Shown here in pieces: positions 7,508 through 14,549 of a DNA stretch of 20,691 bases. Location: assembly GCA_025925615.1 (NCBI GenBank), contig JAICLN010000019.1, forward strand, positions 1 to 20,691. Direction: 5' to 3'. The DNA is from Actinomycetospora sp. GTDB lineage: Bacteria; Actinomycetota; Actinomycetes; Mycobacteriales; Pseudonocardiaceae. Below the pieces are notes generated by a model that searched no databases, was not told where the DNA came from, and saw only the letters and a list, made by a program, of their open reading frames with translations. The position numbers and the translations under genes are program-made. Every line of letters begins with the position of its first letter. Position 1 is the stretch's first letter.

Positions 7508-8625
7508 GACTGCTCCGGGCTGCGGCGGGTCAGCTGCTCGGACACCGTCTCGAGCAGCTCCTTCCAGGCGCCGTCGAACTTCTGGACGCCCTCGTCCTCG
7601 AGCACCTGGTAGACGTCGTCGACGTCGATGCCGACCTCGGAGAGCGCGGCGAAGACCTCGGCCGCGGCGCCCGCCGTCCCCGACACCGCGTCCCCGTGCA
7701 GCTCGCCGTGGTCGGCGAACGCGTCCAGGGTGGCCTCGGGCATGGTGTTGACGGTGTTCGGGGCGGCCAGCTCGGTCACGTACAGCGTGTCCGGGTAGGC
7801 CTTGTTCTTGACCCCGGTCGAGGCCCAGAGCGGGCGCTGGGAGTTCGCGCCGGCGCCCTGCAGCGTCGCCCAGCGCTCGGTGCCGAAGACGTCGAGGTAG
7901 GCCTGGTAGGCGAGGCGGGCGTTGGCGACCGCGGCGGTCCCGCGCAGCGCGAGGGCCGCGTCCGTCCCGATCTCGTCCAGACGCTTGTCGACCTCGGTGT
8001 CCACGCGCGAGACGAAGAACGAGGCGACCGACGTCATCGCCGAGATGTCGTGCCCGTTGGCCTTCGCCTGCTCCATGCCGGCGAGGAAGGCGTCCATCAC
8101 GGCGCGGTAGCGGTCGACCGAGAAGATCAGCGTGACGTTGACGCTGATGCCCTCGGCGAGCGTGCGGGTGATCGCCGGGATGCCCTCGGGCGTCGCCGGG
8201 ATTTTGATCATCAGGTTGGGCCGGTCGACCGTCTTCCACAGGTCGACGGCCTCGTCGACGGTGGCGTCGGTCTTGTGGGCGTTGCGCGGGTCGACCTCGA
8301 GGGAGACCCGGCCGTCCTTGCCGCTGGTCTCGGTCCAGACCCCGCGGAAGACGTCGCAGGCGCGCCGGACGTCGTCGGTGGTGATCTCGCGGACCGCGTC
8401 GTCGACCGAGGCGCCGCGGCGGGCGAGGTCGTCGAGCTGCTCGGCGTAGTCGTCGGCGTGCGAGAGCGCGGTCTGGAAGATCGACGGGTTCGAGGTGACG
8501 CCGACGACGTGCTTCTGCTCGATGAGCGACTTGAGGTTCCCGCTCTCGATGCGCTGACGGGAGAGGTCGTCGAGCCAGATGGATACGCCGGCGGCCGACA
8601 GGTCCGCCAGGGGAGTGGTGCTCAT
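7504..8625 (-). CDS. tal: Transaldolase
   Basis: The enzyme transfers a dihydroxyacetone unit between sedoheptulose 7-phosphate and glyceraldehyde 3-phosphate, in the non-oxidative pentose phosphate pathway. The protein has 373 residues, the length of the actinobacterial and tal-pgi-linked subfamily. Motifs are [10 protein letters not shown] (42-51), the Schiff-base lysine in LMIKIPAT (K141), and [11 protein letters not shown] (163-173). The ATG at 8625 is preceded by GGAGG with five bases between. Tkt ends 32 bases upstream and pgi overlaps the stop, so tal is the second gene of the operon. It is a separate protein and is not fused to Pgi, although the two genes overlap. Confidence 0.96.
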   Translation of the reverse strand: MSTTPLADLSAAGVSIWLDDLSRQRIESGNLKSLIEQKHVVGVTSNPSIFQTALSHADDYAEQLDDLARRGASVDDAVREITTDDVRRACDVFRGVWTETSGKDGRVSLEVDPRNAHKTDATVDEAVDLWKTVDRPNLMIKIPATPEGIPAITRTLAEGISVNVTLIFSVDRYRAVMDAFLAGMEQAKANGHDISAMTSVASFFVSRVDTEVDKRLDEIGTDAALALRGTAAVANARLAYQAYLDVFGTERWATLQGAGANSQRPLWASTGVKNKAYPDTLYVTELAAPNTVNTMPEATLDAFADHGELHGDAVSGTAGAAAEVFAALSEVGIDVDDVYQVLEDEGVQKFDGAWKELLETVSEQLTRRSPEQS

Positions 8626-8657
8626 GGTGTCCTCCGGAATGAGGGGTGGCCGGGTGG

Positions 8658-10790
8658 TCAGGACGTCGCGCGGGCCAGTGTGCGGCGCGCGGCGTCCACG
8701 ACGGCCTCGGCCGTGAAGCCGAACTTCTCGAACAGTGTCTTGTAGTCGGCGCTCGCCCCGAAGTGCTCGATGGAGACGGGCTCACCGACGGTGCCGATGT
8801 GGCGGAACCAGGGCTGCGCCACCCCGGCCTCGACCGAGACGCGGGCGGTGACGCCCGAGGGCAGCACGCTCTCGCGGTAGGCCTCGTCCTGGTTCTCGAA
8901 CCAGTCGAGACAGGGCATCGAGACCACGCGGGTCGGGACGCCGTCGCCCTCGAGGGTCGTGCGGGCCGCGACGGCCAGCTGCACCTCGGACCCGGTCGCC
9001 ATGATGATCACCTGCGGGGAGCCGTCGCTCGCGTCGGCGAGCACGTAGCCGCCCCGCGCGACGCCCTCGGCCGACGTGCCCTCCAGCACCGGCAGGTCCT
9101 GACGGGTCAGCGCGAGGCCGGCCGGACCGTGCGGGTTCTCGAGGACCGCCTTGAACGCGTACGCGGTCTCGTTCGGGTCGCCCGGGCGCAGCATCGACAT
9201 CCGCGGGATCGCGCGCAGGGCGGCGAGCTGCTCGATGGGCTGGTGGGTCGGGCCGTCCTCGCCGAGACCGATCGAGTCGTGGGTCCAGATGTAGGTCGTC
9301 GGCAGGTTCATCAGCGCGGCCAGGCGGACCGGGGGCCGCATGTAGTCGGAGAAGATGAGGAAGGTGCCGCCGAAGACGCGGGTGCCCCCGTGCAGCGCGA
9401 TCCCGTTGAGGATCGAGCCCATGGCGTGCTCGCGGACCCCGAAGTGCAGGACGCGGCCGTAGGGGCTCATCTGGCCCCAGTTCGCCGTCGTGACCGTGGA
9501 CGGGCCGAACGACGGGGAGTCCGGGATCGTGGTGTTGTTGCTCTCCGCGAGGTCCGCCGAGCCGCCCCAGAGCTCGGGCAGCTCCGGCCCGATGCTGCCG
9601 AGGATCTTCTGCAGCGCCTTGCGCGTGGCCAGCGGCTTGTCGTCGGTGCTCCACGTCGGGAGGGCGTCGGTCCAGCCGGCGGGCAGCTCGCGCTTCGCCA
9701 TGCGGTCGAAGAGCTCGCGACGCTGCGGGTTGGCGGCCGCCCAGTCGTCGAACTGCTTGTTCCAGGCCTCGTGGGCCTCCCGGCCGCGGTTCTTGACCTC
9801 GCGGGCGTGGGCGAGGACCTCGTCGGAGATCTGGAAGGACTTGTCGGGATCGAACCCGAGGATCTTCTTGACCGCCGCGACCTCGTCGTCGCCCAGCGCC
9901 GACCCGTGCGCCGTCCCCGTGTTCATCTTGTCCGGCGCCGGGTAGCCGATGACCGTGCGCAGCGCGATGAAGCTCGGACGGTCGGTGACGGCCCTGGCGT
10001 TCTCGATGGCCTCGCGGATCCCGACGACGTTCTCGCCGCCGCGCACCACCTGGGTGTGCCAGCCGTAGGCCTCGTAGCGGCCGACCACGTCCTCCGAGAG
10101 CGCCACCGAGGTGTCGTCCTCGATCGAGATGTGGTTGTCGTCGTAGAAGACGACGAGGTTGCCGAGCTGCTGGCGGCCGGCGATCGAGCTCGCCTCGGCC
10201 GTCACGCCCTCCTCGATGTCGCCGTCGGAGGCGATGACGTAGATGAAGTGGTCGAACGGGCTCTCGCCCGGCGCGGCGTCCGGGTCCCACAGACCGCGCT
10301 CGCGGCGGGCGGCCATCGCCATGCCGACGCTCGAGGCCAGCCCCTGGCCGAGCGGACCGGTGGTGATCTCGACGCCGGTCGTGTAGCCGTGCTCGGGGTG
10401 GCCCGGGGTGCGTGAACCCCACGTGCGCAGCTGCTCGAGGTCGCTCAGCTCCAGGCCGTAGCCGGCGAGGAAGAGCTGGATGTAGAGCGTGAGGCTCGAG
10501 TGGCCCGCCGAGAGGACGAACCGGTCGCGGCCGGGCCAGTCCGCGTCGGACGGGTCGTGGCGCATCGTGTGCTGGAAGAGGGTGTAGGCCAGCGGGGCGA
10601 GCGACATCGCGGTGCCCGGGTGGCCGTTGCCGACCTTCTGCACCGCGTCGGCGGCGAGCACGCGGATCGTGTCCACGGTCCGCTGGTCGAGGTCCGACCA
10701 GTCGTCGGGCCGGTGCGGGGTGGTGAGGGCGGCGATCTCGTCGGGCGATTCACTCGCCGGGCGGGTGCTGTCCACGTCGGTCGTGGTCAC
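8658..10790 (-). CDS. tkt: Transketolase
   Basis: The enzyme is a thiamine diphosphate-dependent two-carbon transferase between ketose and aldose phosphates. The protein has 710 residues in three domains. The N-terminal part has [14 protein letters not shown], then the ThDP/Mg site running from SDGDIEEG (188-195) to YDDNHISI (216-223). The pyrimidine domain carries [10 protein letters not shown] with the catalytic glutamate and [18 protein letters not shown]. The C-terminal domain ends in [20 protein letters not shown] start it at GTG 10790 ([11 protein letters not shown]), where GGGAG lies nine to ten bases upstream. The frame stays open to 10964, but those 58 residues do not look like transketolase. 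It is the first gene of the operon and divergent from ctaB. Confidence 0.95.
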   Translation of the reverse strand: MTTTDVDSTRPASESPDEIAALTTPHRPDDWSDLDQRTVDTIRVLAADAVQKVGNGHPGTAMSLAPLAYTLFQHTMRHDPSDADWPGRDRFVLSAGHSSLTLYIQLFLAGYGLELSDLEQLRTWGSRTPGHPEHGYTTGVEITTGPLGQGLASSVGMAMAARRERGLWDPDAAPGESPFDHFIYVIASDGDIEEGVTAEASSIAGRQQLGNLVVFYDDNHISIEDDTSVALSEDVVGRYEAYGWHTQVVRGGENVVGIREAIENARAVTDRPSFIALRTVIGYPAPDKMNTGTAHGSALGDDEVAAVKKILGFDPDKSFQISDEVLAHAREVKNRGREAHEAWNKQFDDWAAANPQRRELFDRMAKRELPAGWTDALPTWSTDDKPLATRKALQKILGSIGPELPELWGGSADLAESNNTTIPDSPSFGPSTVTTANWGQMSPYGRVLHFGVREHAMGSILNGIALHGGTRVFGGTFLIFSDYMRPPVRLAALMNLPTTYIWTHDSIGLGEDGPTHQPIEQLAALRAIPRMSMLRPGDPNETAYAFKAVLENPHGPAGLALTRQDLPVLEGTSAEGVARGGYVLADASDGSPQVIIMATGSEVQLAVAARTTLEGDGVPTRVVSMPCLDWFENQDEAYRESVLPSGVTARVSVEAGVAQPWFRHIGTVGEPVSIEHFGASADYKTLFEKFGFTAEAVVDAARRTLARATS

Positions 10791-11016
10791 GAACGTGTTC
10801 TCCCTGTGTCGCGTCGTGAGCCGCGGCGCGACGCCCGCAGCTCGGTTGTCCCTCGGACCCACCGGCGGGTCGAGCGGGGTGTGATCCGCCGGACGTCCGG
10901 CTGGATCGATCCCGAAGACCTGTCGATCCCAATGTTGCCACGTCGAGGTGACACCTGGGTGCACCGTCGGATGCCGGTCGGCGGCTACCCGTTCCCGCGC
11001 GCGTGGACACCACCCC

Positions 11017-11022
11017 TAAGAT
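11017..11022 (+). promoter_or_regulatory. Candidate -10 hexamer for ctaB
   Basis: TAAGAT fits the actinobacterial TANNNT -10 consensus. No good -35 is seen 16-19 bases upstream. If used, the ctaB transcript would have a leader of about 190 bases containing several hairpins. Moderate to low confidence, since a single hexamer is weak evidence. Confidence 0.35.
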
Positions 11023-11123
11023 CGGCGGCTGCTCCTCCCGAGGACCACGTCCTCGCGTGGGCGTGACGCGGCTCCCACCGCCCGTGGTCACGCGGGGGTC
11101 GGACGAGCGGGACGGACGCCCGG

Positions 11124-11138
11124 GGTGCAGACTGCACC
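11124..11138. promoter_or_regulatory. 15-bp perfect palindrome upstream of ctaB
   Basis: GGTGCAGACTGCACC has 7-base arms around a central A. Its half-site GGTG/CACC recurs in the two palindromes at 10947-10965 on the tkt side of the same gap. It could be an operator for a dimeric regulator or, if transcribed, part of a structured leader. Confidence 0.45.
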
Positions 11139-11158
11139 GACGACAGCGTGTAGGAGGC

Positions 11159-11185
11159 GGCGGTCGGAGCTCTCCGAGCACCGCC
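11159..11185 (+). promoter_or_regulatory. Strong hairpin just upstream of ctaB
   Basis: TCGGAG (11164-11169) pairs with CTCCGA (11172-11177) over a two-base loop. The stem continues as GGCGG (11159-11163) with CCGCC (11181-11185) past a three-base bulge. It lies 31 bases before the ctaB start, so it could hinder or pause transcription or translation. Function is not established. Confidence 0.4.
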
Positions 11186-11216
11186 GGCGAACGCGGGGAG
11201 AGGACCGGGTGATCGG

Positions 11217-12173
11217 GTGAGCACGGCGGTCGGTCCGGTGCCCACGGGGGACCGGACCAGGCTCGGTGGGCTGTGGGCCCGCTCGGTCGCCACCGTCCGC
11301 GCGTACCTGGCGCTGACGAAGGCCCGGATCATCGAGCAACTGCTCGTGGTCACGGTCCCGGCGATGATGCTCGCGCAGCGCGCGGTGCCCTCGCTCTGGC
11401 TCGTGCTCTCCGTGCTGCTCGGCGGCGCGGCCGCCGCGGCCAGCGCGCACGCGCTCAACTGCGTGATCGACGCGGACATCGACGCGAAGATGGCCCGCAC
11501 CCGCAAGCGCCCCCTGGCGCGTGACGCGGTGCCCCGCTCCCACGCGCTCGTGTTCGGGCTGGTGCTCGGTGCCGCCTCGGCGGTCTGGCTGGGCCTGACG
11601 GCGAACTGGATCGCAGCCGGCCTCTCGGTCACGGCGATCGCGTTCTACATCGTCGTCTACACGCTGGTGCTCAAGCGCCGGACCTCGCAGAACATCGTCT
11701 GGGGCGGGGCCGCAGGCTGCATGCCCGTGGTGATCGGCTGGGCCGCCGTCACGGGCTCCGTGGGCTGGCCCGCCCTCGTCCTGTTCGGGATCATCTTCTT
11801 CTGGACGCCGCCCCACTTCTGGGCCCTCGCGATGCGCTACCGCGACGAGTACGCCGCCGCCGGGGTGCCGATGCTGCCGGTGGTGGCCTCCCCGCAGCGT
11901 GTCTCGCGGCAGATCGTGTTCTACGCCTGGGCGATGGTCGTGTGGTCGGCACTGCTCGTGCCGGCGACGTCGTGGATCTACCTGGGGACGGCCGTCGTCG
12001 GCGGGATCTGGTTCCTCGTCGCCGCGCACCGGCTCGACCGGGCGGTGCACCGCGACGAGGTCGTCAACTCGATGCGGCTCTTCCACCTGTCGAACACCTA
12101 CCTCACGGGGCTGTTCGTGGCGGTGGCGGTGGACTCGGCGTTCGGCTGGCCCGCGTTCGGCTGGCCCTTCTAG
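11217..12173 (+). CDS. ctaB: Protoheme IX farnesyltransferase (heme O synthase)
   Basis: This is an integral membrane prenyltransferase that adds a farnesyl group to protoheme to give heme O, the substrate of CtaA. The protein has 318 residues. The first aspartate-rich site is NCVIDADIDAKMARTRKRPL (81-100, the NxxxDxxxD motif), and the second conserved segment is FFWTPPHFWALAMRYRDEYA (195-214) followed by GVPMLPVV. Several hydrophobic helices surround these, as expected for the UbiA superfamily. The GTG start at 11217 is the first in frame; the nearest purine-rich stretch (GGGGAGAGGA) is rather far, about 12 bases away, so the exact start is uncertain. It is divergent from tkt, as in M. tuberculosis. 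Its stop is 11 bases before the first hairpin repeat. Confidence 0.95.
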   Translation: MSTAVGPVPTGDRTRLGGLWARSVATVRAYLALTKARIIEQLLVVTVPAMMLAQRAVPSLWLVLSVLLGGAAAAASAHALNCVIDADIDAKMARTRKRPLARDAVPRSHALVFGLVLGAASAVWLGLTANWIAAGLSVTAIAFYIVVYTLVLKRRTSQNIVWGGAAGCMPVVIGWAAVTGSVGWPALVLFGIIFFWTPPHFWALAMRYRDEYAAAGVPMLPVVASPQRVSRQIVFYAWAMVVWSALLVPATSWIYLGTAVVGGIWFLVAAHRLDRAVHRDEVVNSMRLFHLSNTYLTGLFVAVAVDSAFGWPAFGWPF

Positions 12174-12184
12174 GTCCAGCCGGC

Positions 12185-12243
12185 GAGGGGCACACAGCGC
12201 AGGTCCTGGGCACGCCGGACCTGCCTCACGTGCCCCTGATCAA
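12185..12243. repeat. 59-nt double-hairpin repeat, copy R1
   Basis: The outer arms AGGGGCAC (12186-12193) and GTGCCCCT (12230-12237 region) pair over 8 bp. Inside, GCAGGTCC pairs with GGACCTGC on the minus strand over 8 bp around a ten-base loop. The unit ends in TGATCAA. It lies 11 bases after the ctaB stop and may serve as its terminator. Confidence 0.85.
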
Positions 12244-12277
12244 CGCAGCTCGCGCGGAACGGGCCGGGCTCCCCGGC

Positions 12278-12336
12278 GAGGGGCACACAGCGCAGGTCCT
12301 GGGCACGCCGGACCTGCCTCACGTGCCCCTGATCAA
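12278..12336. repeat. 59-nt double-hairpin repeat, copy R2
   Basis: The 59-base core is identical to R1. The 34 bases between R1 and R2 resemble the 33 between R2 and R3 (GCGCGGAACGG..CCGGGCTCCCC), so R1-R3 form a tandem array with a 92-93 base period and a more variable linker. Confidence 0.85.
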
Positions 12337-12369
12337 CTCAGCCCGCGCGGAACGGCCGGGCTCCCCAAC

Positions 12370-12428
12370 GAGGGGCACACAGCGCAGGTCCTGGGCACGC
12401 CGGACCTGCCTCACGTGCCCCTGATCAA
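12370..12428. repeat. 59-nt double-hairpin repeat, copy R3
   Basis: The core is identical to R1 and R2. Its terminal TGATCAA supplies the stop codon (TGA on the minus strand, 12427-12425) of the neighbouring nuclease-fold gene. The double hairpin therefore begins right at that gene's 3' end, where a terminator would be expected. Confidence 0.85.
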
Positions 12429-13306
12429 CGGGCGCGAGCCGACAAGGCGCTGATCACCCGGCGCGCGAACGGGTGGGGGAAGCGAAGGTCGAGGGCCGTG
12501 CACGGGAGGACCAACCAGCCGGCGGCGGCAAGCGACGCGAACCTGATCTGGTCGCGCCGCCACTGCTCGCGGTCGGCGCGGTGGTGATCACCCTGGTACT
12601 CGGCGGCGACCTTCGCCTCGTCCCACCCGAGATCCACGTACCCGACGAACCATCCCGCGTCGTCGCGCACCTCCAGCTGGGGAATCGGAGCGGGAACTCC
12701 CTCGTCGGCGAGTCCGAGCCTCATGCGTGTCTCCGGAGGGGACGCCGCACGTCGGTCGGCGCGCGCCACGGCGCCCGAGATCCGGCAGCAGCCCCGCGCC
12801 CGGGGCCGGGACCCGCTCATCACGAGGAGTTCCGAGGGCTCGAACTTCCCGACCCGGGCGAGGGCGTCGAGCGCCACGACGCGCTCGACGGGATCGGCGA
12901 GCGTGCGCACCAGATCCCAGGCCGTCCGCAGGCAGCTCGTCACGAGGAGCCCATCGACCGTCTCGACCTCGTCCGGTGTGAGCACGTCCTGGCGAATCCG
13001 CACCCCGGGGCGCGGGCGCACGCGGCGACGCCCGACGACGAGGTCCACGGGCGCGGTGCTCGGCCCGCAGCTCGCTCCGAGCAACTCGGCCGCGGCGTAC
13101 CCGCCGATGGCGGGCGGCTCACCGTGGACGTAGAGGACGGCCTCGCGGGCGCGGCCGACCAGGTCGTCCGGGGCAGCGACCTGAGCGGCCAGCACGTGCA
13201 CGTCCGGGAAGAGCTGCTGCACGGACGGGCCGGCGATCCGACCTCGCGTGATCCGGCCGGCCGCGACGGCCTCGCTCGCCCGGAACGGCCCTGAGATGTC
13301 CTCCAT
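12425..13306 (-). CDS. AbiEi-like N-terminal domain fused to Vsr/DUF559-like nuclease-fold domain, function unknown
   Basis: The protein has 293 residues from ATG 13306. Residues 1-160 resemble the AbiEi-type antitoxin/regulator domain common in actinobacteria: FRASEAVAAGRITRGRI, then a segment ending in TSCLRTAWDLVRTL and ALDALARVG. Residues 185-290 resemble the Vsr-like DUF559 nuclease fold, with acidic positions E192 (SPPETR), D225 (GYVDLGW) and E236 (AAEYQGDHHR), then DQIRFASLAAAGWLVLPCTALDL. The candidate catalytic residues are all present. No partner toxin gene is adjacent. I reject the 28 extra upstream residues because they translate repeat R4. No clear Shine-Dalgarno sequence is seen. 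The gene is enclosed by R1-R3 downstream and R4-R5 upstream and interrupts a conserved gene order, so it looks like accessory cargo. Confidence 0.8.
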   Translation of the reverse strand: MEDISGPFRASEAVAAGRITRGRIAGPSVQQLFPDVHVLAAQVAAPDDLVGRAREAVLYVHGEPPAIGGYAAAELLGASCGPSTAPVDLVVGRRRVRPRPGVRIRQDVLTPDEVETVDGLLVTSCLRTAWDLVRTLADPVERVVALDALARVGKFEPSELLVMSGSRPRARGCCRISGAVARADRRAASPPETRMRLGLADEGVPAPIPQLEVRDDAGWFVGYVDLGWDEAKVAAEYQGDHHRADREQWRRDQIRFASLAAAGWLVLPCTALDLRFPHPFARRVISALSARAR

Positions 13307-13352
13307 GCCCCTTCGAGGGCGCCGCGCGCCACACGGTTCCGGCCGATCCCAC

Positions 13353-13412
13353 GAGGGGCACGCAGCGCACCCCGCGTGGCCCGCCCGCATGCCTGACGTG
13401 CCCCCTGATCAA
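13353..13412. repeat. 60-nt double-hairpin repeat, copy R4 (second subtype)
   Basis: It has the same outer arms and TGATCAA end as R1-R3 but a different inner sequence and one extra C. The inner stem is weaker, with two mismatches. It lies 46 bases upstream of the nuclease-fold start, in the same orientation as R1-R3. Confidence 0.8.
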
Positions 13413-13458
13413 GGCAGCCGAGGCGGGCCGACGCCGACGAACCCCCCGCAGGCACCAC

Positions 13459-13517
13459 GAGGGGCACACAGCGCACGCCGCGTGGCCCGCCCGCATGCCT
13501 GACGTGCCCCTGATCAA
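13459..13517. repeat. 59-nt double-hairpin repeat, copy R5 (second subtype)
   Basis: The outer arms are as in R1. On the minus strand the inner stem is GCATGC with GCGTGC (one T-G pair), at the same aligned positions as the R1-R3 inner stem. It lies 30 bases after the qor stop, in a terminator position. The bases between R4 and R5 (13413-13458) hold nothing I can identify. Confidence 0.8.
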
Positions 13518-13547
13518 CGACGAGCGACCGCCGCGGCCGCCACCCCT

Positions 13548-14510
13548 TCAGGGGATGAGCAGGAGCTTCCCCGTGGTCGCCCGGCCCTCCAGGTCGCGGT
13601 GCGCCTGCGCGGCGTCGTCCAGCGCGTAACGGGCGCCCACACGGATGGGCAGCGACCCGTCGGCCACCATCGCGAACACCGCCGCAGCCCGCTCCCGTAG
13701 CGCCTCGGTGGTCATCACGTGCCAGCCCAGCGAGGGCCGCGTCAGGAAGAGCGAGCCGCCCGAGTTCAGTCGCTGCGGGTCGACCGGCGGGACCGGCCCG
13801 GAGGCGGCGCCGTAGAGCGCCAGCACCCCGCGAACCCGCAGCGACGCGAGCGAGCCGTCGAACGTCGTCGCGCCCACGCCGTCGTAGACGACGGCCACGC
13901 CTCGCCCGTCGGTCAGCTCGCGCACCCGGTCCGCGAAGCCCTCGTAGGGCAGCACGTGGTGGGCCCCGGCCTCGCGGGCCAGCTCGCCCTTCGCCTCGGT
14001 GGAGGTCGTGGCGATCACCGTCGCGCCGAGGGCGGACGCCATCCGGCAGAGCAGCAGCCCCATCCCGCCCGCACCGGCATGGACGAGGACGGCGTCCCCG
14101 GGCGCGACGGGGTGGGTGTCGTGCACCAGGTAGTGGGCGGTCATCCCCTGCAGCAGGGCCGCGGCCGCGAGCTCGGTGGCCAGCGCGTCGGGCACCGGCA
14201 CCACGCGCGCCACGGGGATCACCGCCCGCTGGGCGTAGGTGCCCGGGCCGTCGCAGAAGGCGACACGGTCGTCCACCGCGACGTCGGAGACCCCGGGGCC
14301 GACCGCGAGCACCCTCCCGGCGCCCTCGAGACCCGGCACCGCGGGCAGCGTCGTCGGGTACAGCCCGCTGCGCATGTAGGTGTCGATGTAGTTGACGCCC
14401 GCGGCCCCCACCTCGACGAGGATCTCGCCCTCGCCGGCCTCCGGGTCGGCCACGTCGGCCGGCACCAGCACCTCGGGCCCGCCCTGCACCTCGATCCGCA
14501 CCGCTCGCAT
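13548..14510 (-). CDS. qor: Zinc-independent quinone oxidoreductase (QOR family, MDR superfamily)
   Basis: The protein has 320 residues and resembles NADPH:quinone reductases. The N-terminal GroES-like domain has GVNYIDTYMRSGLYPTTLPA (39-58) and PGLEGAGRV. The Rossmann domain has VLVHAGAGGMGLLLCRMA (141-158), and KLLLIP ends the protein. The zinc-binding residues of alcohol dehydrogenases are absent, as expected for QOR. The start ATG at 14510 has GGAGG seven bases upstream. It lies 39 bases after ctaA in the same direction. M. tuberculosis keeps the same pair in this order, so the link to heme A synthesis is conserved, but its substrate here is not known. Confidence 0.92.
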   Translation of the reverse strand: MRAVRIEVQGGPEVLVPADVADPEAGEGEILVEVGAAGVNYIDTYMRSGLYPTTLPAVPGLEGAGRVLAVGPGVSDVAVDDRVAFCDGPGTYAQRAVIPVARVVPVPDALATELAAAALLQGMTAHYLVHDTHPVAPGDAVLVHAGAGGMGLLLCRMASALGATVIATTSTEAKGELAREAGAHHVLPYEGFADRVRELTDGRGVAVVYDGVGATTFDGSLASLRVRGVLALYGAASGPVPPVDPQRLNSGGSLFLTRPSLGWHVMTTEALRERAAAVFAMVADGSLPIRVGARYALDDAAQAHRDLEGRATTGKLLLIP

Positions 14511-14549
14511 CGCCGCTCCTCCCTTCGACCGGAACGACCGCAGGATGCC

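Larger units (their letters stand above)
10791..11216. other. Gene-free control region between divergent tkt and ctaB
   Basis: This is 426 bases without a supportable gene. Towards tkt it holds two adjacent palindromes, GGTGACACC (10947-10955) and GGTGCACC (10958-10965), beside a weak -10-like AACATT on the minus strand (10936-10931), and a direct repeat TCGATCCC at 10906 and 10923. Towards ctaB it holds TAAGAT (11017-11022), then a series of dyads listed separately. I see no -35 match to TTGACA for either gene. Confidence 0.6.

Noticed and set aside
7504..8625. Tal-Pgi fusion protein
   Set aside because: Such fusions exist in other bacteria, but here tal ends in TGA at 7506-7504 and pgi starts at an overlapping GTG in another frame.
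5768..8785. Reading the isomerase as a 1005-residue protein
   Set aside because: The upstream 400 residues run through tal in another frame and are low-complexity Arg/Pro-rich. The GTG at 7507 with the GTGA overlap gives a protein of expected size.
10791..10964. 58-residue N-terminal extension on transketolase
   Set aside because: It does not resemble the family and covers the palindromes in the control region. GTG 10790 has a purine-rich site upstream and gives the usual length.
12425..13306. Complete type IV AbiE toxin-antitoxin pair
   Set aside because: There is an AbiEi-like domain but no AbiEii nucleotidyltransferase gene next to it; the second domain here is a Vsr-like nuclease fold.
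13307..13390. 28 extra N-terminal residues on the nuclease-fold protein
   Set aside because: The sequence (MRAGHAGCAACPSW and following) is a translation of repeat R4 and the short stretch after it. The family-like sequence begins at ATG 13306.
12185..13517. CRISPR array
   Set aside because: Units are long, themselves palindromic on two levels, spaced by similar rather than unique sequence, interrupted by a gene, and no cas genes are near.
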